A DNA stretch of 64,000 bases from Zasmidium citrigriseum (taxonomy: Eukaryota > Ascomycota > Dothideomycetes > Mycosphaerellales > Mycosphaerellaceae), in assembly GCA_002786025.1 (NCBI GenBank), contig NHNW01000003.1, positions 124,001-188,000 on the forward strand, read 5' to 3'. This document shows, one piece after another, positions 1 to 10,199 of the stretch; within the stretch, counting starts at the first letter, position 1, and the number at the start of each line of letters is the position of its first letter. The notes under the pieces were generated by a model that searched no databases, was not told the DNA's origin, and was given only the letters and a program-made list of their open reading frames with translations. Position numbers and translations under genes: made by a program.

Positions 1-828
1 GGACACCGGCCACGCGGTTAGAAGCCTGCGAAGGACTGAAGCCTTGCGATACGCTGTTCGAAAGATAGCAGGTACCGGCGCCGTCTCCGTCAGTCGCACC
101 TTCGTAAGAAAAGCCTGTGCAGTACTTGGCTCCTCCATCCGTGCTGGATCGATCACATTGTAGGAAGCAGTCGTTGAATGAGTTCACCGCGGGGACTGAG
201 GAGTATACGGCCCCAGTGGCGGTCGCACCACAGTCGATAGCGTATGGAAGACCATTCTGAATGATGACTCGGCCATCTGCCTCCGGACAGCTGTATGACA
301 CTGGTGTCCCGGACGGCAGTGGAATTGTGGGAAGGAGCGCTGAGACTGGGAGAGATATCGTTGGCACGTTGAGCGTCGCTGAAGGATTCAACGAAGGTAG
401 GGGCAAGCTGGAGAGTCCGGTGATCGGTGGAATTGTGATGCTGAGATCCGGAACGGAGATCGAAGGGACAGACAGACTCAGAGGTAGGCTGAAGGTCGGC
501 AAAGACGGCCACAAGCTCGGCGGTAGAGACAGCAGACTACCGCTGTAGTCTGGGGGCAGAACCGTCAAGGTAAGGACAGAAGGGCATCCACCTGGTCGCT
601 GTCAGTTATGCGCTGTGTTTGGCTGAACACAATGTACTCACTCGGCAGATCTCCTCCAAGATTCACGCCGGCGGTGACTCCAGCGTTTGCCGAACCCGAG
701 ATGGCGACTGCATTGCCGTTGTTCGTAGTGCTGCTAGCTGCGATCGGGTTCGGGATCGGTACGTTCGGCACGCCCACCTGAGCAGCAGCAAGGCCCAGGT
801 GGAGCAGGAAAGGGACAAGAGCCGTCAT
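1..828 (-). CDS. Secreted PAN/Apple-like domain protein (C-terminus beyond window)
   Basis: Two exons are visible, 828-642 and 549-1, joined across a GTGAGT...CAG intron of 92 nt (641-550). The gene runs off the left edge. Exon 1 encodes a signal peptide (MTALVPFLLHLGLAAAQ) and a Gly/Asn/Ala-rich stretch. Exon 2 begins with a Ser/Leu/Pro-rich linker of about 85 residues. A cysteine-spaced module follows, reading SCPEADGRVI...IDCGA...FNDCFLQCD...YCTGFSYE...CYLS. That spacing is typical of the PAN/Apple-like domains found in many fungal secreted proteins. These domains bind protein or carbohydrate, but the ligand here is unknown. The frame is maintained across the splice. Its role is probably extracellular or cell-wall associated (inference). 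Confidence 0.75.
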
Positions 829-2401
829 GGCCAGCGAGTGGCCGGGTGTCGGGTGCCGGCTTGGGAGTCCCAGAGGAGTGGTGTCGAAGAGACAGTCGAG
901 GGGACAACGACACGGCAGCAGGAACGGACACTAAAGACCGTCCGCAGGGAGTTGCGATGGTGATGCGAGCCTGGCGTTGCTGGCTTGCGTTTCCATCGCG
1001 ACGCTGGCATTAAGAACGCGCTCATGATTGAGTTGTTTGTGATGATAGTCTGCTATGGTATGAAGAGAAGGAGATAAACAAATAGGGGGGATGCCGTGCG
1101 GGCCGGGTTCGCGGCAGTATCATTGGATGGCGATGCTATTCCAAGAGCCTGAGTACGACCTATGCAATCTTCCTACCACATAATAGGAAGAAAGGGGGCT
1201 ACCAGCTGCTGGTCCAGGACGTATTTGGAGATCCAGTGGACTGGACATTACGTCCTCATCTTTCTCGTACATGTCGACAATCAAACAAGAGCGGCATTAT
1301 CCTCCGCAAGGTCAGACACGGCAGGGGAGAGATTGGGCCAAGGGCTGACTGCACCGCTGATGGAACTCGATATGCACCAGCATGTTGGACATTGCGTTCT
1401 CCATGGGCTTGCTTCTCTTTCACTAACAACACACCGCCGTGGTATGGCCGCGGCCAATGCTCATACGAGACGAGATCGGACGTGAGCCGGGACTGTCTTC
1501 CGGCCGTGCCAGACTCCGGCTACCCTCACACAGCTTGAACTCGCTCCGATCAGGACTTGGAATGTGCTGCATGTCTCTGCCAATGCCGAAGCTCGGGTCG
1601 TTGTCGAATTGCAGATACTCTGCAGCTCGGTCTCCACGCTCCGATAAGAGTTCATTGGGACTGCATTTCGTCTCAGCACAGCCAGGTATTTCGATGTTCC
1701 CTTCTCCAGTATGTTCACGCGCATGTCTCGCATTATTCGTGCGTCCCACGCCTCCGACACGCTGACGCGACTTGAGATGAAGTCTGAATTGGTCGGCATG
1801 CCGCAAATCGGACCGGCGAACCCCGGTTCCACATGCAGTGCCACATTCCAGTCGACCTCCTAACCGTATTCGGTGCTCTCATGTGCCGGCTTGAGGCAGG
1901 GCCCAGCCACGCCAGCATTCCGGCCCTCTGCGCTCGCGGTCCGCTTCGATGATATGTCGGACCGTCTGGGCTGGACTCTGTGCGAAGCCGGTCCGAGCTT
2001 GGCCTCCTGTATCGGCATTCCGATGGCGTTCTCTCGAAAAGTTGCATTACGACTGGTGTTGCACCAATCTCGAAAGGCATGCATGGGTTTCACGCGGACC
2101 TTTGTTGTTGGTGTTGTTGTTGAGAAAGCGATGTTGTCACGAACGGCCGCGGTGTGGGCTTTGAGTAGAATCGTTTTTCGATGCCAAAGTCGAACCCAGC
2201 ACTTCCATCAGCCACGCAAAAAGAAATCCAGAGTCTTGCGCTTGCGGAGTCGTTCTAGCGTCGAGACAGCTTCGGACTTGCTTCCAGGTGTGGTGCTTCT
2301 TGAGCTGGCGTCGTCCGAGAAGAGCTGCGACTTGGCAGCCAGGCTTTGTGCTTCTTTAACTGGCACTTCTTGTCCGCTTGCAAAAAGATGGTATAAACTC
2401 G
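829..2401. other. Intergenic region
   Basis: No convincing gene is seen. Open frames here (for example 1873-2580 on plus) have no recognisable domain, biased composition or matching splice signals. The stretch lies between the promoter of the PAN protein and the split tRNA-like gene. A TTTTT run near 2383-2387 could terminate that RNA on the minus strand. Confidence 0.6.
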
Positions 2402-2599
2402 CGCTCCGTGAAGGACTCGAACCAACATCTCCGGCGAGCCTGCAGATTGCAGAAGACGGGCCGGACTGTCACGTGTTAGCGGCGGCTTGCTCGGAAGCTT
2501 CGGGATTTGTGATGCTCACATCATATCCAGTTAGACCAACACTGCAACATGTTAGCAATCGCGTCGCGCACTACCACTAAGCCATTTGTACGTACGAGC
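2402..2599 (-). tRNA. Split, degenerate tRNA-Asp(GTC)-like gene with two intron-like inserts
   Basis: On the minus strand the 3' part has a perfect B box (GGTTCGAGTCC), a 4-nt variable loop AGAT, acceptor strand ACGGAGC and G73. The 5' part is in three pieces: GCTC (2599-2596), 2541-2520 (TGT then the D arm), and 2465 onward. Insert 1 (2595-2542, 54 nt) starts GTACGT and ends CTAACATGTTGCAG. Insert 2 (2519-2466, 54 nt) starts GTGAGC and ends CTAACACGTGACAG. Removing both rebuilds acceptor GCTCTGT/ACGGAGC (one G-U pair), a D arm with G10-U25, and anticodon stem CCGGC/GCCGG. A 17-nt extra sits at the usual 37/38 tRNA intron site. Anticodon GTC, G73 and G10-U25 suggest Asp. Oddities: C instead of U33, T instead of a purine at 37, and two T-T mispairs in the T stem. 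It may therefore be a pseudogene, and the isotype is tentative. Confidence 0.5.
2574..2584 (-). promoter_or_regulatory. A-box consensus inside insert 1 of the split tRNA-like gene
   Basis: The minus strand reads TGGCTTAGTGG, matching the Pol III A box TRGCNNAGYNGG. It lies 12-26 nt downstream of the tRNA 5' end but inside the intron-like insert. From there it would set the transcription start just ahead of the 4-nt first exon. The normal D-arm A box (TGGTCTAACTGG, 2538-2527) is also intact, but used alone it would start transcription too late to include exon 1. Function is inferred. Confidence 0.4.
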
Positions 2600-2769
2600 T
2601 TCTCTATTGGAAAATGCATGGATTCTAGCGCTTATATGGCTTTTCATCTGGTCGAGGCTATCATGGCCGGCGGCAGCGACATTCGCCCGAAAGTGGCCGC
2701 AATGGGCTGGCACGATGCGATTGACGTGGCTCCGGCTTGCTTCCGGATCGTTATCACGACGTGTGGCGC

Positions 2770-3909
2770 TCAGCGGTCGCTTAAGTCTCTTCCTCTTGCT
2801 TCGCCATTTGCCTGGGCTGAGGTCTGCTCCGCGCTTTCGACAGGCTGGTTTCCTCTGTACAGCCAAAATTGAACGAACACTGCGAAGTCCAGGAAGAGTG
2901 TTCCCAGACTACCGATAAGCCAACTGAGATTGACGAGAATGTAGAGACCATAGATTCTGCCAGCCTCACCAGGCTTGCAACTGCTTTCTCGCCAGTGCCC
3001 GTGAGTATGACGACTGCAAATCGGCTCGAACGCAAAGATAGACAGCACATATGTCAGGTTCCCGATGCATGCGAAGAGGAAGAAGAGCGCATTGAGTCCC
3101 TCGGTCGACTTCCTTCGGTAGTTCAGGAGCAGTTGAGGAACTCGGCTTCCCAGATACAACACTGCGCAAATGTAGCCGAAGATCTGGCCCCAAGTGCTGA
3201 ACTTGAGGGAGTCCGCCTGTTCGTCCGCTGGAGATTTCCCATTCTTGCCCTCTGGAGCCGATGGACTCAGATAGTAACCACCCACACCGGCAAGCACGAC
3301 GAGCAAGATCGCGGTGCTGTTGAACAATATGGCTTGCGTCCAGCTGCGAGGCTGCTTTGGCTTCAAAGCCTCGGTGTCGTCGGCTTCTCTTGGCTGTGGA
3401 TGAATGGGCAACGCCGGCGAGAGATGTGTGTGGTCGAGACTGGCCAGACGTTCGCGGAAAGACGAAGGGGACCGATGCCTGGACGAGGGCTCGACATCCG
3501 CGGCACTTGGATGGTGAGAATTCGCATGGCCATTCGCGATCAAAGGAGAGCGTTCTGTTGGTGCGTTATTGCCATTGTTTGCGGGCTTGTCGGGCCTGGG
3601 ATCGCGCAGTCGGAATCCGGTATAGTAGAAGTATTGTCCCAACAGAACGACATCAGCTGCTGTGTAATAGATGGCCAGAATGATCATCGTGGCCAACACG
3701 CCTTGCAAAACGGCACCGAGGATGTTGAACACGTCTCCCAGAAGCCATATTATGATGAATTCGACACTCAGTCCTTCAGCAGAGCTCCGGCGGAAGTTTT
3801 CGATGATTTGCGGCGAGAATACCACTACCCAGCATGCGATTGATATGGATCCGCAGATTCCTGATATGGCTTCGATGTCCAGGCTGTAGCCTCCAGATGG
3901 TGGGAACAT
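2770..3909 (-). CDS. PQ-loop vacuolar amino-acid transporter (Ypq/Stm1-like)
   Basis: A single exon of 379 aa. I start at the ATG at 3909, which gives MFPPSGGYSLDIEA; an in-frame upstream ATG at 3999 would add 30 residues unlike the family. Two PQ-loop repeats are clear. The first is FSPQIIENFRRSSAEGLS near residue 33, and the second is SRVPQLLLNYRRKSTEGLN around residue 265. Hydrophobic segments fit a seven-helix protein, with a long hydrophilic Ser/Pro/His-rich loop (roughly residues 115-210) between the repeats. Family members (yeast Ypq1-3, fission yeast Stm1, animal PQLC2) export cationic amino acids from the vacuole or lysosome. Substrate specificity cannot be read here. The family call is firm. 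Confidence 0.9.
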   Translation of the reverse strand: MFPPSGGYSLDIEAISGICGSISIACWVVVFSPQIIENFRRSSAEGLSVEFIIIWLLGDVFNILGAVLQGVLATMIILAIYYTAADVVLLGQYFYYTGFRLRDPRPDKPANNGNNAPTERSPLIANGHANSHHPSAADVEPSSRHRSPSSFRERLASLDHTHLSPALPIHPQPREADDTEALKPKQPRSWTQAILFNSTAILLVVLAGVGGYYLSPSAPEGKNGKSPADEQADSLKFSTWGQIFGYICAVLYLGSRVPQLLLNYRRKSTEGLNALFFLFACIGNLTYVLSIFAFEPICSRHTHGHWRESSCKPGEAGRIYGLYILVNLSWLIGSLGTLFLDFAVFVQFWLYRGNQPVESAEQTSAQANGEARGRDLSDR

Positions 3910-5163
3910 CGTGTTGGAAGTCGCGTTCCTACGCGAGATGGCCTCCAGAAGTCGCGCGTCCGAGTGGCAAGTCGTCCAATATATCGACTCCGGGATCAAA
4001 AGACTTTAATCGAATTGAGCTGATGCGTGGGTGAAGTTCCCTCAAGTTCGTCTTGCTCGTGATGTTGTTGGAGTCATCATGACAGCGGTGGACTTGGATT
4101 TTCTTCCCATTGGCATTACCTAACAAACTTCACGCTTAGCGCGGAGTATAAAAACCTTAATTGAGCCGCATTCTCTGCCCAGCCTCCTGACTGTGCTGCA
4201 TCACCATCCTTCTTGTGTAACATCATCGAGACACAGACGAGCTCACCAGACATACAGGACAAGCATGTGGGCAAGGCAGTTGCGAAACTACACTGTCGAT
4301 ATAGCCTCGATCTGTGCATCATTCACACAGCGCAAGCCTTCAGACGTTCCTTCTCAGACGAACTTCCTCATCAAGAAGCCAAAGAACATCTGGGATTGTA
4401 GAACACCTGCGATTGTCCGGCTTTCATGAATGGCTCATCCGGCGACTGGATCCTTACACGTTGTGATTCAAGCGCTTCCAACGCGCACATATCACATCCG
4501 CTGGCTGACGGGCGAGGTGGCAACTTGCTTCACACGTATGGCGTTCTTCCACCATGGCACGATCAACTCTGGTCCAAAACTCGAGAGCAAGTGCATATGG
4601 ATCAAAGTGCAACCGTGGAAGCTCCGCTCTTGTCTCCCAATATGACCAGTGAGTCAAAAGTTTTGGCAGGGACTTGCTCAAAAGACGTCAGGTATGTTGC
4701 CAAATCATGGGACATTCGGTAAATATCGTGCACTGTCAGAGATACCGGGCAGGTAAGGGACGCCATGGAGACTGCCTGCCCGTCAGGATGTGCGCGACAC
4801 AACTCGTGTATATGTTCTGACCTGATCGACGATCTCGAAAATGATGTCTTCGTCATGCCATAAAACTGATGCATCGCGTCGACATGCTGTACATTGATGA
4901 TGGACCGGGATGTGTAAAAAGAAGAGTGCGAAATGTTGAACAATAAGCTGATCTAATTTGGTAGATCTGCCACTATCGTAATGACAATATGCCCTGACAT
5001 ATCAAGGGTATCTGCTGTCCAATCTCATGCCCAGGTTTGCCAACCTGGTACCGTTCCCACCCAAGCGCCGTCCAATGCAACGCTTCATTCATAAGGAACG
5101 CTCAATCGTACAAGATGTTGAAACAAATGTTGAAAGCAAAGTTCTACGACCGATCGACCGAGA
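3910..5163. other. Intergenic region
   Basis: Open frames of at most about 115 codons overlap in all frames and show no domain or splice-supported continuation. Nothing is assigned. It separates the promoter of the PQ-loop gene from the 3' end of the next minus-strand gene. Confidence 0.55.
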
Positions 5164-5473
5164 CTACGATGAAGTCGAGTTCATCGAGCCGTTGCTGGTT
5201 TCGGACGAGAGCGAGGCCATGCGGCTATCGCCTGATGATCGTCTTCGCTCGGAGGCGGTGGCCATCTCGAATTGTTGCTTGGTATGTTGGTGCATAATTC
5301 TAGAGGATAAATCAGTATTGAGGTTCGACGAGGTTGCTGAAGGATGAGACTGACCTCTGATACGAGTTTCTCGCAGCCTCTGGGTTCGCCAAGTCGAATT
5401 GTTGAGCGAAGTGGTCTTGAGCCTCGTGCTCGCTGAAGCCGTTGGTGGCATAGACTTGAGTTTGGGCAGACAT
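5164..5473 (-). CDS. Small conserved-looking hydrophilic protein, 84 aa
   Basis: Two exons, 5473-5355 and 5299-5164, are joined across a 55-nt intron that starts GTCAGT and ends with branch ACTGAT and CTAG. The frame is maintained. The product begins MSAQTQVYATNGFSEHEA, passes through a charged helical stretch (NPEAARNSYQRIMHQHTKQQ) and ends in a Ser/Thr/Asn-rich tail (SSGDSRMASLSSETSN...). It has no signal peptide or membrane segment. The pattern resembles short uncharacterised proteins found across filamentous ascomycetes, but I do not recognise a named family. The Ser-rich tail could be a phosphorylation region (inference). Confidence 0.65.
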
Positions 5474-8107
5474 GTTGATGATAGTGTGATGGTTGTTGCG
5501 TTGATGAGCTGAAGCGTCGAGCAAGGTTGTGGTATGACAATGGTATCAAGGCTTGACAGTTGATTGTGGTTGATGTTAACTGGCTTGAACAGGTAGGATG
5601 AAAGTAAGCCTATATCAACTCCAGCAAAGAGAACTGAAGTCACTGCATAGCGGAGACCCTGCGTCAGACTCTCAGATGGATCTTCTCGTTATGATGTTTG
5701 ACACGGCTCGAGGGGACCAAGCGAACTTCTAGCGCGACGCAGCGGAGCCGCAATAGGTGGGCACCGTTCACCCGCCTCAACCACCCAACGCGCAGAGCTG
5801 CACGAGAAAGACGGGGCAATAAAGCATCGACCGCACCTCCTCTGCTGCAAGCAGTACAATTGGCTCGATAGCGGAAAATGTGGACTGGCAGTCGGCATCG
5901 AGCTGGGGAACTGCAGTCGAGGGGCAAGGGTCGGCTGCCTTCAGATGCAGATCTGTGTGCTGAGGCTCAAGGCTAACCGCACTGGCGTTGCAAGTGACGA
6001 TGCTGACGCAACTTTGCCGGACCCCTTTGTGTGAGCGCGGAGGCCACCGTTGGACCCTGCATCCACATCACAAGGGCCGCCCTCCTTTCTGTTTTCGCGA
6101 ACTTGTGGCAAAGAAGGGGCCACGGGACTGCAGAATTACAACATTCGGATGGCCCTTGCGTTCATCTCGTCGAGAGCGGACCCGTGAATCTTTTGGCCTT
6201 GACAGCGACTGCTGCATCGCTTACACTGAGCTCGAAAATGGGTGATGTGCTCGCATCTCCATCCAGTTGCTTTGCTTCCTTTCACGATGATCGTTCGCGT
6301 CGAGGAGTTCTCAGTGGTCGTGCATCATTTAGAGTATGTTCTTGGCAATGAGTTAATGGGCCCACTTTTCTCGAGCTCCACTGACGTTGGAGAGCCAGCC
6401 AGCCGGATTAGCGCCCTTTGTGGTTCCAACGACAGACATCACTCACGAGACTGAATTCCGTGGTTGGCAAAGGGTTCGGATGGTAGAAGTCTGTGTTGAC
6501 TTCATCGCGGGTCACCGAGGAGCGACCTGTCGACTACTCCATCCTTCCAAACCCATCATTCTTCACTACTGCTTGCAGACGCCGACCAAGCCGACTTCAT
6601 TGGCCTGCTTGTGATCAGCGACCAACCATGGACGCAGACATCATGATGCGTTTGTGCTCCTCACAAGCATCCTTGTGACACGGGGAACCTGCATGTGTGC
6701 AAACAAGCACTCTATGCACACCACTGCTGGCCGTTGTCGCGACGACTTCGAAGCGACCCAAAGACCCTGACAAGCTGGATTCGCGTCATTGTCTCCGCTT
6801 GAGTCAAGCGAGCATGTTCGCCACGAGCCTCAGTAACGGTACTGCAGTGCGGCTCAACCTTGTAGGGACCCGTGGACGTCTCACTGGGAATGCAACTTGA
6901 GCTCGTGGATCGATAGGATGATATCAGATCCGTGATTGCAATTCTCTGCTGATGGCTGAAGATGCACTCTGTCTCGTTGGTTCGGGCGTCCTTCTGCTGT
7001 ACTGCCCGATCGCGCCAGGATGTGGCTTATTGTCAGCCAGCACAACGAGGTGGTCGTCGCAACACTCGATCGGTGGTAATGTTAGGCTGGCTACCAAGGC
7101 AGACGATCCGGGGTACCGCAGGTCGCACATGTCGTTTGACGTTTGGCCAGGGGGGACACTGCGCCCGCCGCTGCGTCGACGACCGCTGTTCGATGACATC
7201 GATTGATAGCACACCCACCTCAACGAACCACCACTCTCGGACTGCGCCCGAGCTGAAGTCGTTGGGGCGGCTCTTACATCTCGAGATTGCTCTGGTACAG
7301 CTCGATGTCCTCATCATGCTCCCATCCTCGTCGTCGACAGGCCGTCTAATGATCGTGATGCGATATCGTCATAGCTGACTGCGCAGCGACATGATATCAT
7401 GGCGTGAGAGAACGCGGCCTCGTAGCGCGATATTGACGTTGTGACATCGAGATGTTCGTGGCACCTCACGCTCGCTCGTGTCTTCCCGTCGTTGTCATGA
7501 TGGCGTATGGTGAGCTCGTCCTGGTGCATAGAGATCCTGGGTCGGCGGGCCTCCCCTCATCTTGCTATGGGAGCATTGAGTTTCGTACCTGCGTGGTTCT
7601 TCTGAGGTCTTCATTGACTGTAGAGTGAAGTTTGACCAGTTATGGCTCGAGACTCGAATGCTTCTCCAGTCGTGCAGTTTCGATGCCCGAATTTCTGCAC
7701 GGAATTCAGAGAAGCGTCAGCACTGAGCAGTCAGTTCCGGTCTGTCCCTCACATTCGGAGCCCCTTGAATCTAGAAATCTCTCCACGATATTTCCATAGA
7801 TGTATTGAATTGTTGGTCAAGTCATTGAAGACATTTCACCATAGTTGATGATTGTGCTGTGCGGATGGATATGTTTCCTCTGCTGGGAGATGTTTTCCAC
7901 ATCCTAACCCCAAGCAACCCTAACCCTAACGAAGGCAGGAGAAACACTCGGACCGAACCTTCCGTGGCGGGCGATGTGGGGGCCCTGGCAATTCATTGTT
8001 CTTGCTAGTCCATGCCTCACCACTCTATCGCGACCTCACTCGAATGATGCTCCCACCACCACCCACCGACTCCGCCAGCAGTCGTCCAGCGCTGGCTCAC
8101 AAGGACC
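5474..8107. other. Long intergenic region with a short telomere-like repeat
   Basis: No supported gene in 2.6 kb; the open frames are short and mutually overlapping. At 7918-7930 the plus strand reads CCCTAACCCTAAC, two telomere-type units, about 180 bp upstream of the reductase start codon. In fungi such motifs may be Telobox-like promoter elements or interstitial telomere scars; nothing decides between these here. Confidence 0.5.
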
Positions 8108-10096
8108 ATGGATAAGCTCACCGACAAGATCGCGGCACTGCCGCCAGATGCAAACTACTTCTCGCTGGAATTTTTCCCGCCGAAGACGCAGCAGGGTTTC
8201 TCCAACCTCAATGCCCGTCTCTCGCGTATGGCGCAGGCTTTGCGCCCGCTCTTCGTCAATGTCACCTGGGGCGCTGGAGGAAGCACTTCGCAGAAATCGC
8301 TGGCTTTGGCTGAGATCACGCAACGAGAATTGGGCCTGACGACATGCTTGCACCTCACGTGCACGAACATGTCAAGGAAGCTGATCGATGAGGCGTTGGA
8401 GCAGGCCAAAGTTCTGGGTATTCGGAATATCTTGGCTCTGAGAGGAGATCCTCCGCGAAGTGAAGAGTACATGGACGACAATGACCCGAACGCGCAAGAG
8501 GATGATAGCAACAGAGACTTCAACTGGGCGGTCGATTTGGTGCGGTACATCAAGAAGCAGTATGGGGACTACTTCTGTATTGGCGTGGCAGGATATCCAG
8601 AAGGGCATTCGGATCAGTCACATCCGGAGAATCAATCCGTGGAGCATGACCTTCCTTATCTGGTTGAGAAGACTGCCGCAGGAGCGGACTTCATCATGAC
8701 TCAGCTGTTCTTCGATGTCGACGCATACCATAAGTATGAGGAGCGACTAAGAGAGCACGAATCTGGCGTGTTCAAGACGATCCCGATCATTCCTGGGCTC
8801 ATGCCGATTCAGAGCTACCAAATCCTCCGACGCACGACCAAGCTGAGCCACGCGAACCTCCCGACTGACATTCTCAAGAGGCTAGAAGCTGTGAAGGGAG
8901 ATGACGAGGCAGTCAAGAGAGTGGGCGTGGACATACTCGCGGAGATTGTGGAGAACATGAAGGGTTCAGAGAGTGTGGGTCCACGAGGCTTCCACTTCTA
9001 CACCCTGAACCTGGAGAAGGTTGTTGCCCAGATTCTCGAGCGATGCGATCTCATCCCACCGGAACCTTTGGTTCAGGAAGGAAATGGAGATGCAGTAGCG
9101 ATCGAGGAGACAGATGACTTCGTTATTGTGGATGATTTGAAGAAGAAGGCGAATAGGAGGAAGTCGTCGATGGCCAATTCGCAGGCTCGAAACAGAGTTA
9201 TCATATCCCACACTCGCGCGTCGAGTGCGAGTAGCAATCGCACTTCGGCGTACGAAGCCTTCGACAACGAGGCGGGCGTACCAAAGGAGAAGATCAACAG
9301 CCGAGCCAACACTCTGGCCATCTCTGAAGGCGAGGGTGCCCTAGGAAGGGAAGCTACGTGGGACGACTTCCCGAACGGACGCTGGGGTGACGCTCGATCG
9401 CCAGCGTATGGTGAGATAGACGGCTACGGTGTCAGCCTGCACGTCAGCGTTCAAGATGCGAAGAGACTCTGGGGTGAGCCGAAGTCGGCAGAAGACATCT
9501 CTGCAAGCTTCAGGAGACATCTCGAAGGCGAGATTGATTCCGTGCCCTGGTCAGAGGAGGCTCTCCAGCCAGAGACTCTGACCATCAAGAAGCAGCTGCT
9601 GGCTCTGATCAACAAAGGCTGGTGGACGGTCGCTTCCCAGCCAGCAATCAACGGGGTACGGTCAACAGATCCAATCTACGGCTGGGGTCCCAAGAACGGC
9701 TTCGTCTTCCAGAAGCCTTTTGTTGAGTTCTTCATTCCAACGGCAGACTGGAAGAAGCTCCAAGGCAAACTGGACCAACATCCACAAATCACCTACTTCG
9801 CCGGCAACGGGAAAGGAGACTTCGTCAGCTCCGATGAGGAGTCTGTGAATCCCGTGACGTGGGGCACATTCACCGGCAAGGAAATCATCACACCAACCAT
9901 CATCGAAGCTGTGTCTTTCAAAGCGTGGCTGGAGGAGGCGTTCGGCATCTGGGCAGAGTGGCAGAGGATCTACCGGCCAGGCTCGGAGAGCAGCAAGCTT
10001 CTTGAGCGGATCCGAAAGGATTACTGGCTGGTCAGTGTGATTCACCATGGATTCCTAGAGGAAGGTGCACTGTGGGACGACTTGCTCAAGGAGTAG
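8108..10096 (+). CDS. MET12: Methylenetetrahydrofolate reductase (Met12-type)
   Basis: An uninterrupted 662-residue frame. The N-terminal catalytic barrel starts SLEFFPPKTQQGFSNL and includes VNVTWGAGGSTSQKSL, HLTCTNMSRKLIDEAL, NILALRGDPPRSEEY, FCIGVAGYPEGH, DFIMTQLFFDVD and PIIPGLMPI. These are hallmarks of the FAD-dependent enzyme that reduces 5,10-methylene-THF to 5-methyl-THF for methionine synthesis. A charged linker (about residues 335-410) leads to the C-terminal half (DDFPNGRWGDARSPAYGEID...), which is the eukaryotic regulatory domain. The start SLEFFPPKT and the length near 657 aa resemble yeast Met12 more than Met13. The gene is probably cytosolic and intronless. Confidence 0.95.
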   Translation: MDKLTDKIAALPPDANYFSLEFFPPKTQQGFSNLNARLSRMAQALRPLFVNVTWGAGGSTSQKSLALAEITQRELGLTTCLHLTCTNMSRKLIDEALEQAKVLGIRNILALRGDPPRSEEYMDDNDPNAQEDDSNRDFNWAVDLVRYIKKQYGDYFCIGVAGYPEGHSDQSHPENQSVEHDLPYLVEKTAAGADFIMTQLFFDVDAYHKYEERLREHESGVFKTIPIIPGLMPIQSYQILRRTTKLSHANLPTDILKRLEAVKGDDEAVKRVGVDILAEIVENMKGSESVGPRGFHFYTLNLEKVVAQILERCDLIPPEPLVQEGNGDAVAIEETDDFVIVDDLKKKANRRKSSMANSQARNRVIISHTRASSASSNRTSAYEAFDNEAGVPKEKINSRANTLAISEGEGALGREATWDDFPNGRWGDARSPAYGEIDGYGVSLHVSVQDAKRLWGEPKSAEDISASFRRHLEGEIDSVPWSEEALQPETLTIKKQLLALINKGWWTVASQPAINGVRSTDPIYGWGPKNGFVFQKPFVEFFIPTADWKKLQGKLDQHPQITYFAGNGKGDFVSSDEESVNPVTWGTFTGKEIITPTIIEAVSFKAWLEEAFGIWAEWQRIYRPGSESSKLLERIRKDYWLVSVIHHGFLEEGALWDDLLKE

Positions 10097-10199
10097 AGAG
10101 ATGACGAACGACGTTTCACGAGGGGATGATGCATGAGCAACGGAGCACGGACGGGAGGCATGGTATCATAGAAATTTCGGAAAACAACAAGCCTATGTT

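Noticed and set aside
1873..2580. 235-codon plus-strand open frame
   Set aside because: No domain, odd composition and overlap with the split tRNA-like gene on the other strand; most likely a chance frame.
2869..3843. 324-codon plus-strand frame
   Set aside because: Exactly antisense to the PQ-loop transporter, whose protein features are clear.
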